64,000 nucleotides of DNA from Hominimerdicola alba (GTDB lineage Bacteria; Bacillota; Clostridia; Oscillospirales; Ruminococcaceae), in contig NZ_FOAT01000017.1 of the NCBI RefSeq assembly GCF_900109655.1, positions 1-64,000 on the forward strand, in the 5' to 3' direction. The position numbers were made by a program, and so were the translations under genes. Position 1 is the stretch's first letter; each line of letters opens with the position of its first letter. Under the pieces are notes generated by a model. The model worked only from the letters and a program-made list of their open reading frames with translations, did no database searches and was not told the origin of the DNA. This document shows positions 33,396 through 42,416 of this stretch, one piece after another.

Positions 33396-34142
33396 ATGAA
33401 ATTGCTTGAGATAAAAAATCTCCGCAAGAGCTTCGATGACCTTGAGGTGCTGAAAGATATCAGCCTTGATGTCAGCGAGGGTCAGGCAGTATCTATACTG
33501 GGTCCTTCGGGTTCCGGAAAATCCACGCTTTTAAGATGTATGTCGATGCTGGAGACCGTTGACGGCGGAAGCATGGCATACTGCGGCAAGCCCGCTGTTA
33601 CGGACGGCAAGTACGTTTCAAAGGCTGAACTTAAAGAGATAAAGAGCTATTTTTCGCTGGTGTTCCAGAGCTTCAATCTGTTTCCGCACTATACGGTGAT
33701 GAAGAACATCTGCGATGCGCCGATACACGTTATGAAGCGCGATAAAAAGGAAGTGACCGAGAACGCGCTGGCACTGCTTGAAAAGATGGGTCTGTCCGAT
33801 AAAGCGGACTATTATCCCTATCAGCTCTCAGGCGGACAGCAGCAGCGTGTGGCGATAGCAAGGGCACTGAACATGAAGCCGAAAATGCTGTTCTTCGATG
33901 AACCCACCTCGGCACTTGACCCCGAGCTTACTGCTGAGATACTGAAAGTACTGAAAGAACTGGCAGAGGAGAAGATGACTATGGTGATAGTCACCCACGA
34001 GATAGCCTTTGCAAGGAGCATTTCCGACCATGTTATATTCATGGACGGCGGCGTTATCGTGGAGCAGGGCAAGCCTGCTGACGTTATCGATAACCCCTCA
34101 AACGAGAGGACACAGGCTTTCCTTAAAAAGCTTGAACAATGA
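33396..34142 (+). CDS. polar amino-acid ABC transporter, ATP-binding protein
   Basis: 248 residues, GlnQ/HisP type. Walker A GPSGSGKST, Q-loop in FQSFNLFPHYTVMKN, signature LSGGQQQRVAIARAL, Walker B MLFFDEPTSALDPE, H-loop in VIVTHEIAFA. It powers import by the permease upstream. AGGAGGAG site before the ATG. A strong terminator closes the three-gene operon. Confidence 0.95.
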   Translation: MKLLEIKNLRKSFDDLEVLKDISLDVSEGQAVSILGPSGSGKSTLLRCMSMLETVDGGSMAYCGKPAVTDGKYVSKAELKEIKSYFSLVFQSFNLFPHYTVMKNICDAPIHVMKRDKKEVTENALALLEKMGLSDKADYYPYQLSGGQQQRVAIARALNMKPKMLFFDEPTSALDPELTAEILKVLKELAEEKMTMVIVTHEIAFARSISDHVIFMDGGVIVEQGKPADVIDNPSNERTQAFLKKLEQ

Positions 34143-34148
34143 TGATCT

Positions 34149-34180
34149 ACGGACTGTTTGCATGACAGTCCGTTTTTTTT
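34149..34180 (+). terminator. terminator of the ABC operon
   Basis: ACGGACTGT (34149-34157) with ACAGTCCGT (34165-34173) and eight T. Confidence 0.92.
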
Positions 34181-34259
34181 GGTTCTGTTTATCTTATAGA
34201 TAACAATATCAATATGCAGTATATGTGTGTATCTACAACAGAGTAACGAAAATCCTTTT

Positions 34260-34290
34260 CGCACACGCAAAAAGCCTGCGGGTGCGTTTT
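34260..34290 (+). terminator. second hairpin with T-run
   Basis: CGCACACGCA (34260-34269) pairs with TGCGGGTGCG (34277-34286) with one mismatch, followed by TTTT. No transcript other than read-through from the ABC operon is evident. The rest of 34181-34412 is AT-rich and holds no gene I can see. Confidence 0.45.
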
Positions 34291-34412
34291 CATATATTTT
34301 GAATAAGTTCAAATGTTAATAAATCTGAGACGATAGGCTATCCTGCACTAAAAATATTACGAAATTTTTGTAAAAATCTTGCAGAAAGATTTAAAAAATC
34401 CTGCTGACCCCC

Positions 34413-34441
34413 TTGTAAAAAAATTGGATTTATGTTACAAT
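34413..34441 (+). promoter_or_regulatory. promoter of cellobiose phosphorylase
   Basis: TTGTAA (34413-34418), 17-base spacer, TACAAT (34436-34441), extended TGT. Confidence 0.65.
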
Positions 34442-34501
34442 AGCAGTAACGCATATGCGTTCGGAATACGATATGAAAATAATTTTAAGGAGAGAATGAC
34501 A

Positions 34502-36916
34502 ATGCAGTATGGTTATTTTGATCTGAAAAACAAGGAATATGTCATCACCCGTCCCGATACTCCCGCCCCCTGGGCAAACTACCTCGGTTCACCCGAGTAC
34601 GGCGCTATCGTTTCAAACAACGGCGGCGGTTACAGCTTCGTAAAGAGCGGTGCTAACGGAAGAATCGCAAGATACCGTTTCAACTCTAACATCGGTCTCC
34701 CCGGCAGATATGTTTATATCAGGGACAACGATGCTAAGGATTACTGGTCTGCTACATGGCAGCCCGTAGGCAAGAGCCTTGATGAGTACAAGACCGAGTG
34801 CCACCACGGTACAGCTTATACTACTGTAATCTCCAAGTACAGCGGTATCAAGAGTGAGCTGACTTACTATGTACCCCTGAACAAGACATACGAGGTATGG
34901 AGAGTTAAGGTCACCAACGAGAGCGACAAGCCCAGAAACCTTTCTACATGGGGCTTTATCGAGTTCACTAACGAGAATAACTATGAGCAGGATCAGGTAA
35001 ATCTCCAGTACACACTGTTCATCACACGTACCTCTTTTGAGGGCAACAAGATAGTTCAGCACATCAACGAGAACAGCGGCAAGGACGCAAGCGGTTCCAA
35101 CCACAGAGAGAGATTTTTTGGTCTGGTAGGCGCTGATGTATCTGCTTACAACGGTAATTTCGATAACTTCATCGGCTCTTACAGAGATTACGGCAATCCT
35201 ATCGCTGTTGAAAGCGGCAAGTGCGACAACGTGCTCAACTACAACTCCAATGCCTGCGGTGCTTTGCAGTCTGATTTCACACTGGCAGCAGGCGAGACCA
35301 AGGAGCTCATTTATATCCTCGGTCAGAAGGATCCTGCTACTGCTGAGAGCATCATGAGCGAGTACAAGGCTGCCGGCAAGGTCGATGCTGAGGTCAAGGA
35401 GCTTGTTGATTACTGGCACGGTCAGCTGAACAACTTCCAGGTTGAAACTCCTTCCGAGGAATTCAACAACATGGTAGACGTTTGGAACGCTTATCAGTGC
35501 TTCATCACATTCATCTGGTCGAGAGCTGCATCATTCATCTACTGCGGTCTGAGAAACGGCTACGGTTACAGAGATACCGTTCAGGATATCCAGGGTATCA
35601 TCCACATAAATCCCGAGCTTGCTGCTGAGAAGATCAGATTCATGCTGTCAGCACAGGTATCCAACGGCGGCGGTCTGCCTCTGGTTAAGTTTGATCACAA
35701 GGCAGGTCACGAGACTTGTCCCGATGAGAACGATGAAAACAGCGTATACGCTAAGGAGACAGGTCACCCCTCTTACAGAGCTGACGATGCTCTCTGGCTG
35801 TTCCCGACTATCGTTAAGTATATCGGTGAAACAGGCAACAAGGCATTCCTGGATGAAGTTATCGTATATGCAGAAGAGGGCGGCGGAGAGGCTACCGTTT
35901 ACGAGCACCTCAAGAACGCTATCCGCTTCTCACAGGAGAGACTTGGCGCACACAAGATGCCCGCAGGTCTCCACGCTGACTGGAATGACTGCCTGAGAAT
36001 GGGCAAGCAGGGCGAATCCACATTCGTTGCATTCCAGCTGTACTACGCTATGAGCGTTATCAAGGGCTATGCTGAGGAGAGAAATGATACCGATTATATC
36101 GAGTACATCACCAAGGCACAGGCTGAGCTGGGCAAGGCACTGGCTGACTGCTGGGACGAGGACAGATTCATCAGAGGTATCCGCGACAACGGCGTTATCG
36201 TTGGTGCGAAGAAAGACCCCGAGGCTTCTATGTGGCTGAACCCCCAGAGCTGGTCGGTAATCTCCGGTTTTGCTTCCAAGGAGCAGGCTGAAAAGGCTCT
36301 CGATAAGGTACACGAGATACTGAACACACCTTACGGCGTAAAGCTGATGGATCCTCCTTATGTAGATCACTACTTCGATGGCGCACTGATGCACATATTC
36401 AACCCCGACACCAAGGAGAACGGCGGTATATTCAGCCAGACACAGGGCTGGATAATTCTGGCAGAATCCCTGATGGGTCACGGCAACAGAGCTTTCGAGT
36501 ACTTCAAGGAGAGCGCTCCCGCAAGCATGAACGACAAGGCAGAGCAGAGAGTGCTTGAGCCATACGTACACGGTCAGTTCACCGAGAGCACACGTTCACC
36601 TTACGCAGGCAGAAGCCACGTTCACTGGCTGACAGGTACAGGCTCCACCGTAATGGTAGGCTGTGTTGAGGGTATCTGCGGTATGCGTCCTAACGCTGAG
36701 GGTCTGGTAATTAGCCCCTCTATCCCAAGTGAGTGGGACGGCTTCAAGATCGAGAAGAACTTCCGCGGCAAGCACCTGTCCATCGACATACAGAACCCCG
36801 ACCACGTTGAGAGCGGTATCAAGCAGATAACCGTAAACGGCGAGGCAGTTGAGGGCAACTTCGTATGCGAATGCAAGATGACAGAGCAGACCAACATCAC
36901 AGTTGTGATGGGCTGA
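34502..36916 (+). CDS. cbp: cellobiose phosphorylase, GH94
   Basis: 804 residues from the ATG at 34502, placed by AAGGAGAG at 34487-34494 and by the family start MQYGYFDLKNKEYVITRPDT. No signal peptide: a cytoplasmic enzyme. GH94 blocks are clear: TPAPWANYLGSPEYG, GLRNGYGYRDTVQDIQGI, and HADWNDCLRMG with the catalytic Asp (DWND). It splits cellobiose with phosphate into glucose-1-phosphate and glucose, saving ATP. Length matches known cellobiose phosphorylases (about 810). Codon use is strongly biased, suggesting high expression. Cellodextrin phosphorylase is larger (about 980), so cellobiose is favoured. Single gene with its own promoter and terminator. Confidence 0.93.
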   Translation: MQYGYFDLKNKEYVITRPDTPAPWANYLGSPEYGAIVSNNGGGYSFVKSGANGRIARYRFNSNIGLPGRYVYIRDNDAKDYWSATWQPVGKSLDEYKTECHHGTAYTTVISKYSGIKSELTYYVPLNKTYEVWRVKVTNESDKPRNLSTWGFIEFTNENNYEQDQVNLQYTLFITRTSFEGNKIVQHINENSGKDASGSNHRERFFGLVGADVSAYNGNFDNFIGSYRDYGNPIAVESGKCDNVLNYNSNACGALQSDFTLAAGETKELIYILGQKDPATAESIMSEYKAAGKVDAEVKELVDYWHGQLNNFQVETPSEEFNNMVDVWNAYQCFITFIWSRAASFIYCGLRNGYGYRDTVQDIQGIIHINPELAAEKIRFMLSAQVSNGGGLPLVKFDHKAGHETCPDENDENSVYAKETGHPSYRADDALWLFPTIVKYIGETGNKAFLDEVIVYAEEGGGEATVYEHLKNAIRFSQERLGAHKMPAGLHADWNDCLRMGKQGESTFVAFQLYYAMSVIKGYAEERNDTDYIEYITKAQAELGKALADCWDEDRFIRGIRDNGVIVGAKKDPEASMWLNPQSWSVISGFASKEQAEKALDKVHEILNTPYGVKLMDPPYVDHYFDGALMHIFNPDTKENGGIFSQTQGWIILAESLMGHGNRAFEYFKESAPASMNDKAEQRVLEPYVHGQFTESTRSPYAGRSHVHWLTGTGSTVMVGCVEGICGMRPNAEGLVISPSIPSEWDGFKIEKNFRGKHLSIDIQNPDHVESGIKQITVNGEAVEGNFVCECKMTEQTNITVVMG

Positions 36917-36938
36917 TAACTCAATAAGGCAATAATTA

Positions 36939-36966
36939 AGACCGTCCCGGGTGGGGCGGTCTTTTT
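36939..36966 (+). terminator. terminator of cellobiose phosphorylase
   Basis: AGACCGTCC (36939-36947) with GGGCGGTCT and a TTTTT run. Confidence 0.85.
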
Positions 36967-37001
36967 GAGTGTTATATTCTGTTGAAGAATTGATACTTGG
37001 A

Positions 37002-37733
37002 TTAGTCGTCAAAGAACGTGTCTTCTTCGATAGAGTAGATTGTTTTTAAATTTTCATTTATAAAATCATAATCAATCTCATGGTCTTTAAAAGAAAAAGC
37101 TTGTATTATAAAGTTTATGTTTTCGTCATCAGGATTTTCAATAAATGAGTAAAATAAATAATCAACGTTTTCTGCGGATGGACCATCTATTATATAACCC
37201 ATTTCATATTCGGTTCTTCCTAAAATTGTATTTTGTTTAATTTCTGTTGGTATATATTTTGTTTCTTTTTCAGCATATTTCATATAACCTTCTATCTTGC
37301 TTTGCACGGTTGATTTAAAAGTTTCTTCGTCAAGTTTAGAGAATGGTGAAGGGATATAATATATTGTATAGGTTATACTCGAACCATCAGGTGCTTCATA
37401 GTAAAGGGTTGAAGTAGTATCATCTGCATCGACAACAACAAAATCACTTGGTAAATAATATACCAGACCGCCTTTACGAACGTATATGGTATCAGATTCA
37501 TCATTGTCGGATATGCTTTCACTCGGGTCTTCGGAAAGATCCGAAACATTGGATTCAACAGCGGATTCAGTAGAATCGGTGGATTCGGTTTTTGATTCAT
37601 CAGCAGAAGCTTTTGTTGTAGTTTCTGATTTTGAGCTGTTATCCGTGTCGCTTTCCTTTGCTTTACCGCAAGCAGTCATAGCTAAAGCCATTGAAGCCGC
37701 ACACAGGATCGCAATGATTCTATTTGTCTTCAT
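37002..37733 (-). CDS. predicted lipoprotein of unknown function
   Basis: 243 residues. Signal peptide MKTNRIIAILCAASMALAMTAC, with the lipidated cysteine at residue 22. A low-complexity linker of Ser, Thr, Glu and Asp fills residues about 27-80. The remaining 160 residues look like a small alpha/beta domain (SITYTIYYIPSPFSKLDEET), not recognised. The AT content of the gene is clearly higher than that of its neighbours, which may point to recent acquisition. Ribosome site AGGAGG; promoter at 37779-37807. Convergent with cellobiose phosphorylase. Confidence 0.85.
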   Translation of the reverse strand: MKTNRIIAILCAASMALAMTACGKAKESDTDNSSKSETTTKASADESKTESTDSTESAVESNVSDLSEDPSESISDNDESDTIYVRKGGLVYYLPSDFVVVDADDTTSTLYYEAPDGSSITYTIYYIPSPFSKLDEETFKSTVQSKIEGYMKYAEKETKYIPTEIKQNTILGRTEYEMGYIIDGPSAENVDYLFYSFIENPDDENINFIIQAFSFKDHEIDYDFINENLKTIYSIEEDTFFDD

Positions 37734-37778
37734 AGTTTACCTCCTAATATATAGTTTTGATAGTTAATCGTGCTTTAC

Positions 37779-37807
37779 ATTATACCATGGAGAAATGGAA
37801 ATTACAA
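37779..37807 (-). promoter_or_regulatory. promoter of the 37002-37733 lipoprotein gene
   Basis: Minus strand: TTGTAA (37802-37807), 17-base spacer, TATAAT (37779-37784), extended TGG. Confidence 0.7.
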
Positions 37808-37926
37808 TTGTAAACATCGACAAAAAACATAGTTCGGTTATTTCAGGAACAGTTGTTATTATATTGGAAAACCTTGATAAGGACGAAACGGACGAAAATC
37901 ACGAAAATACCGAAAACAAGGGATAA
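37795..37926 (+). CDS. possible 43-residue small protein
   Basis: A short frame MEITIVNIDKKHSSV ending in an acidic, Asn/Glu-rich tail (DETDENHENTENKG). It is followed by a perfect 14-base palindrome TTTTCCCGGGAAAA (37941-37954) and by a terminator. The ribosome site is poor and the frame overlaps the divergent promoter, so it may simply be the leader of an RNA. Confidence 0.2.
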   Translation: MEITIVNIDKKHSSVISGTVVIILENLDKDETDENHENTENKG

Positions 37927-37967
37927 TGCCTGCAAAGGGCTTTTCCCGGGAAAATTATATATCTGCG

Positions 37968-37991
37968 GGACGGCTTGGGTCGTCCTTTTTT
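37968..37991 (+). terminator. terminator-like hairpin upstream of recG
   Basis: Stem GGACG (37968-37972) / CGTCC (37981-37985), 8-base loop, then six T. It implies a short transcript starting between 37750 and 37950. Confidence 0.6.
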
Positions 37992-38044
37992 ATTTGCGAA
38001 TATTACGGTTTGGTGACATTTTACAAAAGATATGCGCCATGCAC

Positions 38045-38073
38045 TTGCAATTTTTAGGAGAATGTGTTATAAT
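38045..38073 (+). promoter_or_regulatory. promoter of recG
   Basis: TTGCAA (38045-38050), 17-base spacer, TATAAT (38068-38073), extended TGT. Confidence 0.75.
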
Positions 38074-38106
38074 ATGAATGAAGATATGTTAAGGCGGTGA
38101 AAATAT

Positions 38107-40140
38107 ATGCTCGGTGAACTGGCAAAGCCCGTGATGTACCTCGCGGGGGTCGGACCGAAAAAAAGCGAGCTTTACGAAAAGCTGGGCGTTCACACGGTCT
38201 ATGACCTGCTGTACCATTTCCCGAGATACTATATTGACATGAATGAACCGCAGGCTATCCGCGATGCGCCCCTCAACGAACAGATCGTTCTGAGAGGCCG
38301 GGTTGTGCGAAAGCTCCCCGAAGGTCACGTAAGGCGGGGACTGACGGTCTACAAGGCGATATTCACCGATGATACAGCCGACCTGACTATCGTTATCTAC
38401 AACTCGGGGTTCATGTTCAAGGCGCTGGAAGTCGGGCACGAGTATTTTCTCGTGGGCAAGCTGACAGGCAACATGATAAGGCGCGAGATAAATTCTCCCC
38501 AGATATATCCCGCTGATGCCGAACTGGTACAGCCCGTATATCGGCTGACAGAGGGCATCACACAAAATCAGCTCAGGCTGAATATGCGTACTGCGCTGGA
38601 ATCTCTTGGCGGGTTCATCTACGAACCTCTGCCGCCCGATGTGGTGCGTGAACAGGGGCTTTGCTCACTGAGCTACGCTTTGCAGAATATCCACTATCCC
38701 ACGGATATGCACACCCTTGAACTGGCGAAAAACAGACTTGTCTTTGATGAACTGCTGACGCTGGCGCTGGGTATGCTGATGATGAAGAGCCGAAGCCGTG
38801 AAAAGGCAGGCTGTCCCATGGGGGCTGAGAGCATTGACGAGTATTACTCCGCTCTGCCCTTTGAGCTGACTGATGGTCAGAAAGGCGCGATAAACGACTG
38901 CATTTGCGATATGCAGAAGGAGTATCCCATGAACCGCCTTGTACAGGGCGATGTAGGCTCGGGTAAGACCGCTGTTGCGGCAGGCGCGGCGTACTTCGCT
39001 TATAAAAACGGTTTTCAGACGGCGCTGATGGCTCCTACTGAGATACTGGCGGGGCAGCACTATGAAACGCTGAAAGGTTTCCTTGAACCGCTTGGTGTCA
39101 AGGTGGTACTGCTGACAGGCTCTCTGACCCCTAAGAAAAAGGAAAAAGCCAAGGCAGATATCGCGGCTGGTGAATATCATGTTATTGTGGGAACTCACGC
39201 GCTGGTTCAGGCAAGCACCGAATTCAAGCGGCTTGGGCTGGTCATAACCGATGAACAGCACCGTTTCGGCGTTGAGCAGAGGGCTCTGCTGGCGGGTAAA
39301 GGGGATAATCCCCATAAGCTGGTAATGTCAGCGACGCCTATCCCGCGAACTCTGGCGCTGATGATATACGGCGACCTTGATATCTCGGTGCTGAAAGAGC
39401 TTCCCAAGGGCAGACAGCCCGTGGAGACCTACGCGGTCACGGGAAAGCTGAGAGAACGGGCTTTCGGGTACGTCAAGCAGTATATCGAAGAGGGAAGACA
39501 GGCTTACATCGTCTGCCCCATGATCGAGGAGAGCGACAGCGATCTTCGTGATGTCAAAAGCTACGCTAAGGAGATATCTGAGGGGATATTCAGCGGATAT
39601 CGGGTGGGGCTTCTGCATGGCAGACTTTCAGCTGACAGCAAGGAAAAGGTCATGAAGAGGTTTAAATCTCATGAACTTGACATACTGGTTTCCACCACTG
39701 TTGTGGAGGTCGGCGTGGATGTTCCCAATGCGGCGGTTATGGTGATAGAAAATGCCGACAGGTTCGGACTATCACAGCTTCATCAGCTGAGGGGCCGTGT
39801 GGGCAGGGGAGAGCATAAATCCACCTGCATACTGATAACCGACAACCCCACAGAAGAGGTCGTTCAGCGGCTGAAGATACTTTCAAAAAGTCATAACGGC
39901 TTTGAGATATCTCAGGAAGATCTGAAACTCAGGGGACCCGGTGATTTCTTCGGAAGCAGACAGCATGGTCTGCCGAAAATGAAGATAGCGGATATGTCCC
40001 AGGATATGGAAGTTCTTGTAAAAGCCCAGGAAACAGCCAAGGAGATCCTCTGTAAAGACCCAAATCTTGACACCGGTGAAAACGCCGGCCTGAGAGAACT
40101 GGTGGAAGGGCTGTTTGAACAGGATATCGCCAATGACTGA
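38107..40140 (+). CDS. recG: ATP-dependent DNA helicase RecG
   Basis: 677 residues, normal length. The N-terminal wedge/OB domain starts VMYLAGVGPKKSELYEKLG. The helicase core has motif I VQGDVGSGKTAVA, the DEQH box TDEQHRFGVEQRALL, motif III MSATPIPRTLAL, and motifs IV-VI down to HQLRGRVGRGEHKS. RecG reverses stalled replication forks and moves Holliday junctions. It is likely the first gene of a short transcript with the membrane protein at 40221. Confidence 0.95.
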   Translation: MLGELAKPVMYLAGVGPKKSELYEKLGVHTVYDLLYHFPRYYIDMNEPQAIRDAPLNEQIVLRGRVVRKLPEGHVRRGLTVYKAIFTDDTADLTIVIYNSGFMFKALEVGHEYFLVGKLTGNMIRREINSPQIYPADAELVQPVYRLTEGITQNQLRLNMRTALESLGGFIYEPLPPDVVREQGLCSLSYALQNIHYPTDMHTLELAKNRLVFDELLTLALGMLMMKSRSREKAGCPMGAESIDEYYSALPFELTDGQKGAINDCICDMQKEYPMNRLVQGDVGSGKTAVAAGAAYFAYKNGFQTALMAPTEILAGQHYETLKGFLEPLGVKVVLLTGSLTPKKKEKAKADIAAGEYHVIVGTHALVQASTEFKRLGLVITDEQHRFGVEQRALLAGKGDNPHKLVMSATPIPRTLALMIYGDLDISVLKELPKGRQPVETYAVTGKLRERAFGYVKQYIEEGRQAYIVCPMIEESDSDLRDVKSYAKEISEGIFSGYRVGLLHGRLSADSKEKVMKRFKSHELDILVSTTVVEVGVDVPNAAVMVIENADRFGLSQLHQLRGRVGRGEHKSTCILITDNPTEEVVQRLKILSKSHNGFEISQEDLKLRGPGDFFGSRQHGLPKMKIADMSQDMEVLVKAQETAKEILCKDPNLDTGENAGLRELVEGLFEQDIAND

Positions 40141-40220
40141 ATTTTGTATATTTTTCACAAAGAATTGTGTTGAAAATGTGATGCGTCAAGCATTGCAACT
40201 TTGCAGTAGGGAGGTGTAAA

Positions 40221-40826
40221 ATGGGCAGCGAAGAATATGACTGGCTGCGATTCGTGGTCGGATATACAGCTGCAAGACTGGGTCTGCTGCTGGCACTTGT
40301 TGTGTTCGGTGCTTTCACCGGAGCGGTGCTTTTCCCATCACTGGTGACATTTCTTCCTTACTCAATGGTAGGTGTCAAGAACTTTTTTACCCAGCCCGAT
40401 GTCAAGTCTGCGGTGGGTACAGTGGTGATATGTCTTTTCCTAATATGGGTGTTCTTCGATGACGGAAGAAAGCATACCGCTTATGAAGAATGGAGCTTGA
40501 CCACCATACTTGCAGTGCTGATAATGGTGGGTATGTTTTACTTCATTCCCGCGATTTTTCGCGATTCTTTCCATGCTGAGGGCAAGGGCGATATCTTTTA
40601 TATGGTACTGTATTATCCTGCGGGATGGGTCATAGATCTGTTCAGTGACAACTATCTTATCGGGATAATGTTCTCGATACTTGTCATGTTAGGAACTGCA
40701 TTTGCGGCATATGTTATATCATATAAGACTTATGTGAAAAAGCACCCCGTTCTGCTGTCCTCGGGAAGACATTCTGCAGATATCGTTTCTGATGAAACTG
40801 TCGAAGAAGATGACACTGAAGAATGA
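40221..40826 (+). CDS. integral membrane protein of unknown function
   Basis: 201 residues with about four to five membrane helices (about 19-50, 62-78, 92-112, 150-172) and a short acidic cytoplasmic tail (VSDETVEEDDTEE). A strong GGGAGGTG site precedes the ATG. No family motif recognised. The 298 bases after it are AT-rich and hold only the promoter of the pilus operon. Confidence 0.75.
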   Translation: MGSEEYDWLRFVVGYTAARLGLLLALVVFGAFTGAVLFPSLVTFLPYSMVGVKNFFTQPDVKSAVGTVVICLFLIWVFFDDGRKHTAYEEWSLTTILAVLIMVGMFYFIPAIFRDSFHAEGKGDIFYMVLYYPAGWVIDLFSDNYLIGIMFSILVMLGTAFAAYVISYKTYVKKHPVLLSSGRHSADIVSDETVEEDDTEE

Positions 40827-40990
40827 TTTTCATCTGATGTTTGGTTAGAAGAATAAACGAGTACAAAAAAACTCTCTACAAGATTTATAAATTTGTTAAA
40901 AAGTTAAATGATGTTTCTTTATAGTGAGAATTCACTAAAAATAACATTAGTATTTTGTGAATAAAATTGCAAAAAAATCGGTATTTTGAC

Positions 40991-41019
40991 TTGTAAAAAA
41001 ATCAAAAAAATGATATAAT
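40991..41019 (+). promoter_or_regulatory. promoter of the type IV pilus operon
   Basis: TTGTAA (40991-40996), 17-base spacer, TATAAT (41014-41019), extended TGA; about 100 bases of leader follow. Confidence 0.7.
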
Positions 41020-41124
41020 GATAAAAATATGTTTTGTAGTTTTTGCCTTGTTGTGTTTTGATGCACTGCTGAGTCAGACGGCATAAGCTGTGAAGCATTA
41101 AAATGGTGGAGGTGTATCTACAAT

Positions 41125-42321
41125 ATGAAGAATTATAGCTACGTCGCTAAGGATACCACGGGTAAAACCATAAAAGGTACCTACGAGGCTGACAGCGAGC
41201 AGGAACTGCTTGACAAGATCTATGAGCAGGGTCTGTTCTGTGTAAGCTATAGTGAAGCTTTGGGCGGAGGCAAAAAGACCGCTCACAAGTTCAACACAGC
41301 TGAGCTGGCGTACTGCTGCAGACAGCTGGCTGCAATGATGTCGTCGGGACTGACGATAGTAAAAGCCCTGGATATCCTTTATAAAGAGGAAGAAAAGAAG
41401 GGTCCGAAGGAAGTCTGGAAGCAGGTCTATGAGGACGTTCAGAGAGGCGAAAGCTTATCAAATGCACTCGAGGCAAAGCGTGGATGCTTCCCCGATTTCT
41501 TTATCTCAATGGTAGACGCGGGCGAGATCTCAGGTTCGCTTGATATCACCATGAAGAGACTGCAGGAATACTACGCAAACACTAACAAGCTGAACAATAA
41601 GATTAAGGGCGCTCTGGTTTATCCTATCGTTCTGGTCGTACTGGTCATCGGCGTCGTTATCCTGATGAGCGTAAAGATCCTGCCTATATTCAAGAGTATG
41701 ATGCCTGAAGATAAGCTGAATGGTCTGCAGAAGGCGCTGTTCGGTTTCAGTGACTTCATCGTGGACAAATGGTATGCGTTGCTGATAGGTATCGTTGTAC
41801 TGATAGGTGTTATCGTTTATGCACTGAAAGTCGAATCGGTAAAACTCAAATTCGACTACGCAAAGCTTAAAATGCCCCTTATCGGACCTCTGATGGTAAA
41901 GATCGCTGAGGGACGTTTCTCAAGAACACTTTCATCACTTTACTCCAGCGGTATACCGATGGTTGACTGTCTTGAAAGATCTTCAAGAATACTTAACAAT
42001 ACATATGTTGACAAGATGTTCCTTCAGGTTGTAGATGAAGTTAAACAGGGCTCTCCCGTATCTACAGCTCTTTCCAAGACAGAGATATTTGAGGGTATGT
42101 TCTGCTCCATCATATACGTTGGTGAAGAGTCCGGTGCGCTGGACGACATTCTTGAAAAGACTGCGGACTTCTACGAAGAAGAAGCAGACTCCGCAGTAAC
42201 ACGACTCGTAGGATTGATGGAACCTCTGATGATCATCATCCTCGGTGTTGGTATCGGTCTCGTACTTGCTGCTGTATTCCCTATGCTTTACGGTGGTATC
42301 TCGGAGATGGAAAAAGAATAA
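41125..42321 (+). CDS. pilC: type IV pilus inner-membrane platform protein PilC/GspF
   Basis: 398 residues. It starts YSYVAKDTTGKTIKGTYEAD, the usual PilC opening, followed by two T2SSF domains: the first has RQLAAMMSSGLTIVKALDIL, the second RFSRTLSSLYSSGIPMVDCL, and three membrane helices (about 170-190, 215-235, 370-392). PilC sits in the membrane beneath the growing pilus and couples the PilB and PilT motors to pilin movement. First gene of the pilus operon. Confidence 0.93.
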   Translation: MKNYSYVAKDTTGKTIKGTYEADSEQELLDKIYEQGLFCVSYSEALGGGKKTAHKFNTAELAYCCRQLAAMMSSGLTIVKALDILYKEEEKKGPKEVWKQVYEDVQRGESLSNALEAKRGCFPDFFISMVDAGEISGSLDITMKRLQEYYANTNKLNNKIKGALVYPIVLVVLVIGVVILMSVKILPIFKSMMPEDKLNGLQKALFGFSDFIVDKWYALLIGIVVLIGVIVYALKVESVKLKFDYAKLKMPLIGPLMVKIAEGRFSRTLSSLYSSGIPMVDCLERSSRILNNTYVDKMFLQVVDEVKQGSPVSTALSKTEIFEGMFCSIIYVGEESGALDDILEKTADFYEEEADSAVTRLVGLMEPLMIIILGVGIGLVLAAVFPMLYGGISEMEKE

Positions 42322-42416
42322 TATGCTGCGGGGCGATAAGCCTCGCACATATCATTGCCGCTTGCGAAAGACGGCAAATAAATCATAAAAATTTTTATAT
42401 TGAGGTGAAGGAATAA

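Noticed and set aside
34613-36571. Long minus-strand frames of 268 and 213 codons inside cellobiose phosphorylase
   Set aside because: Antisense shadows of the same kind; the plus frame is an unmistakable GH94 enzyme.
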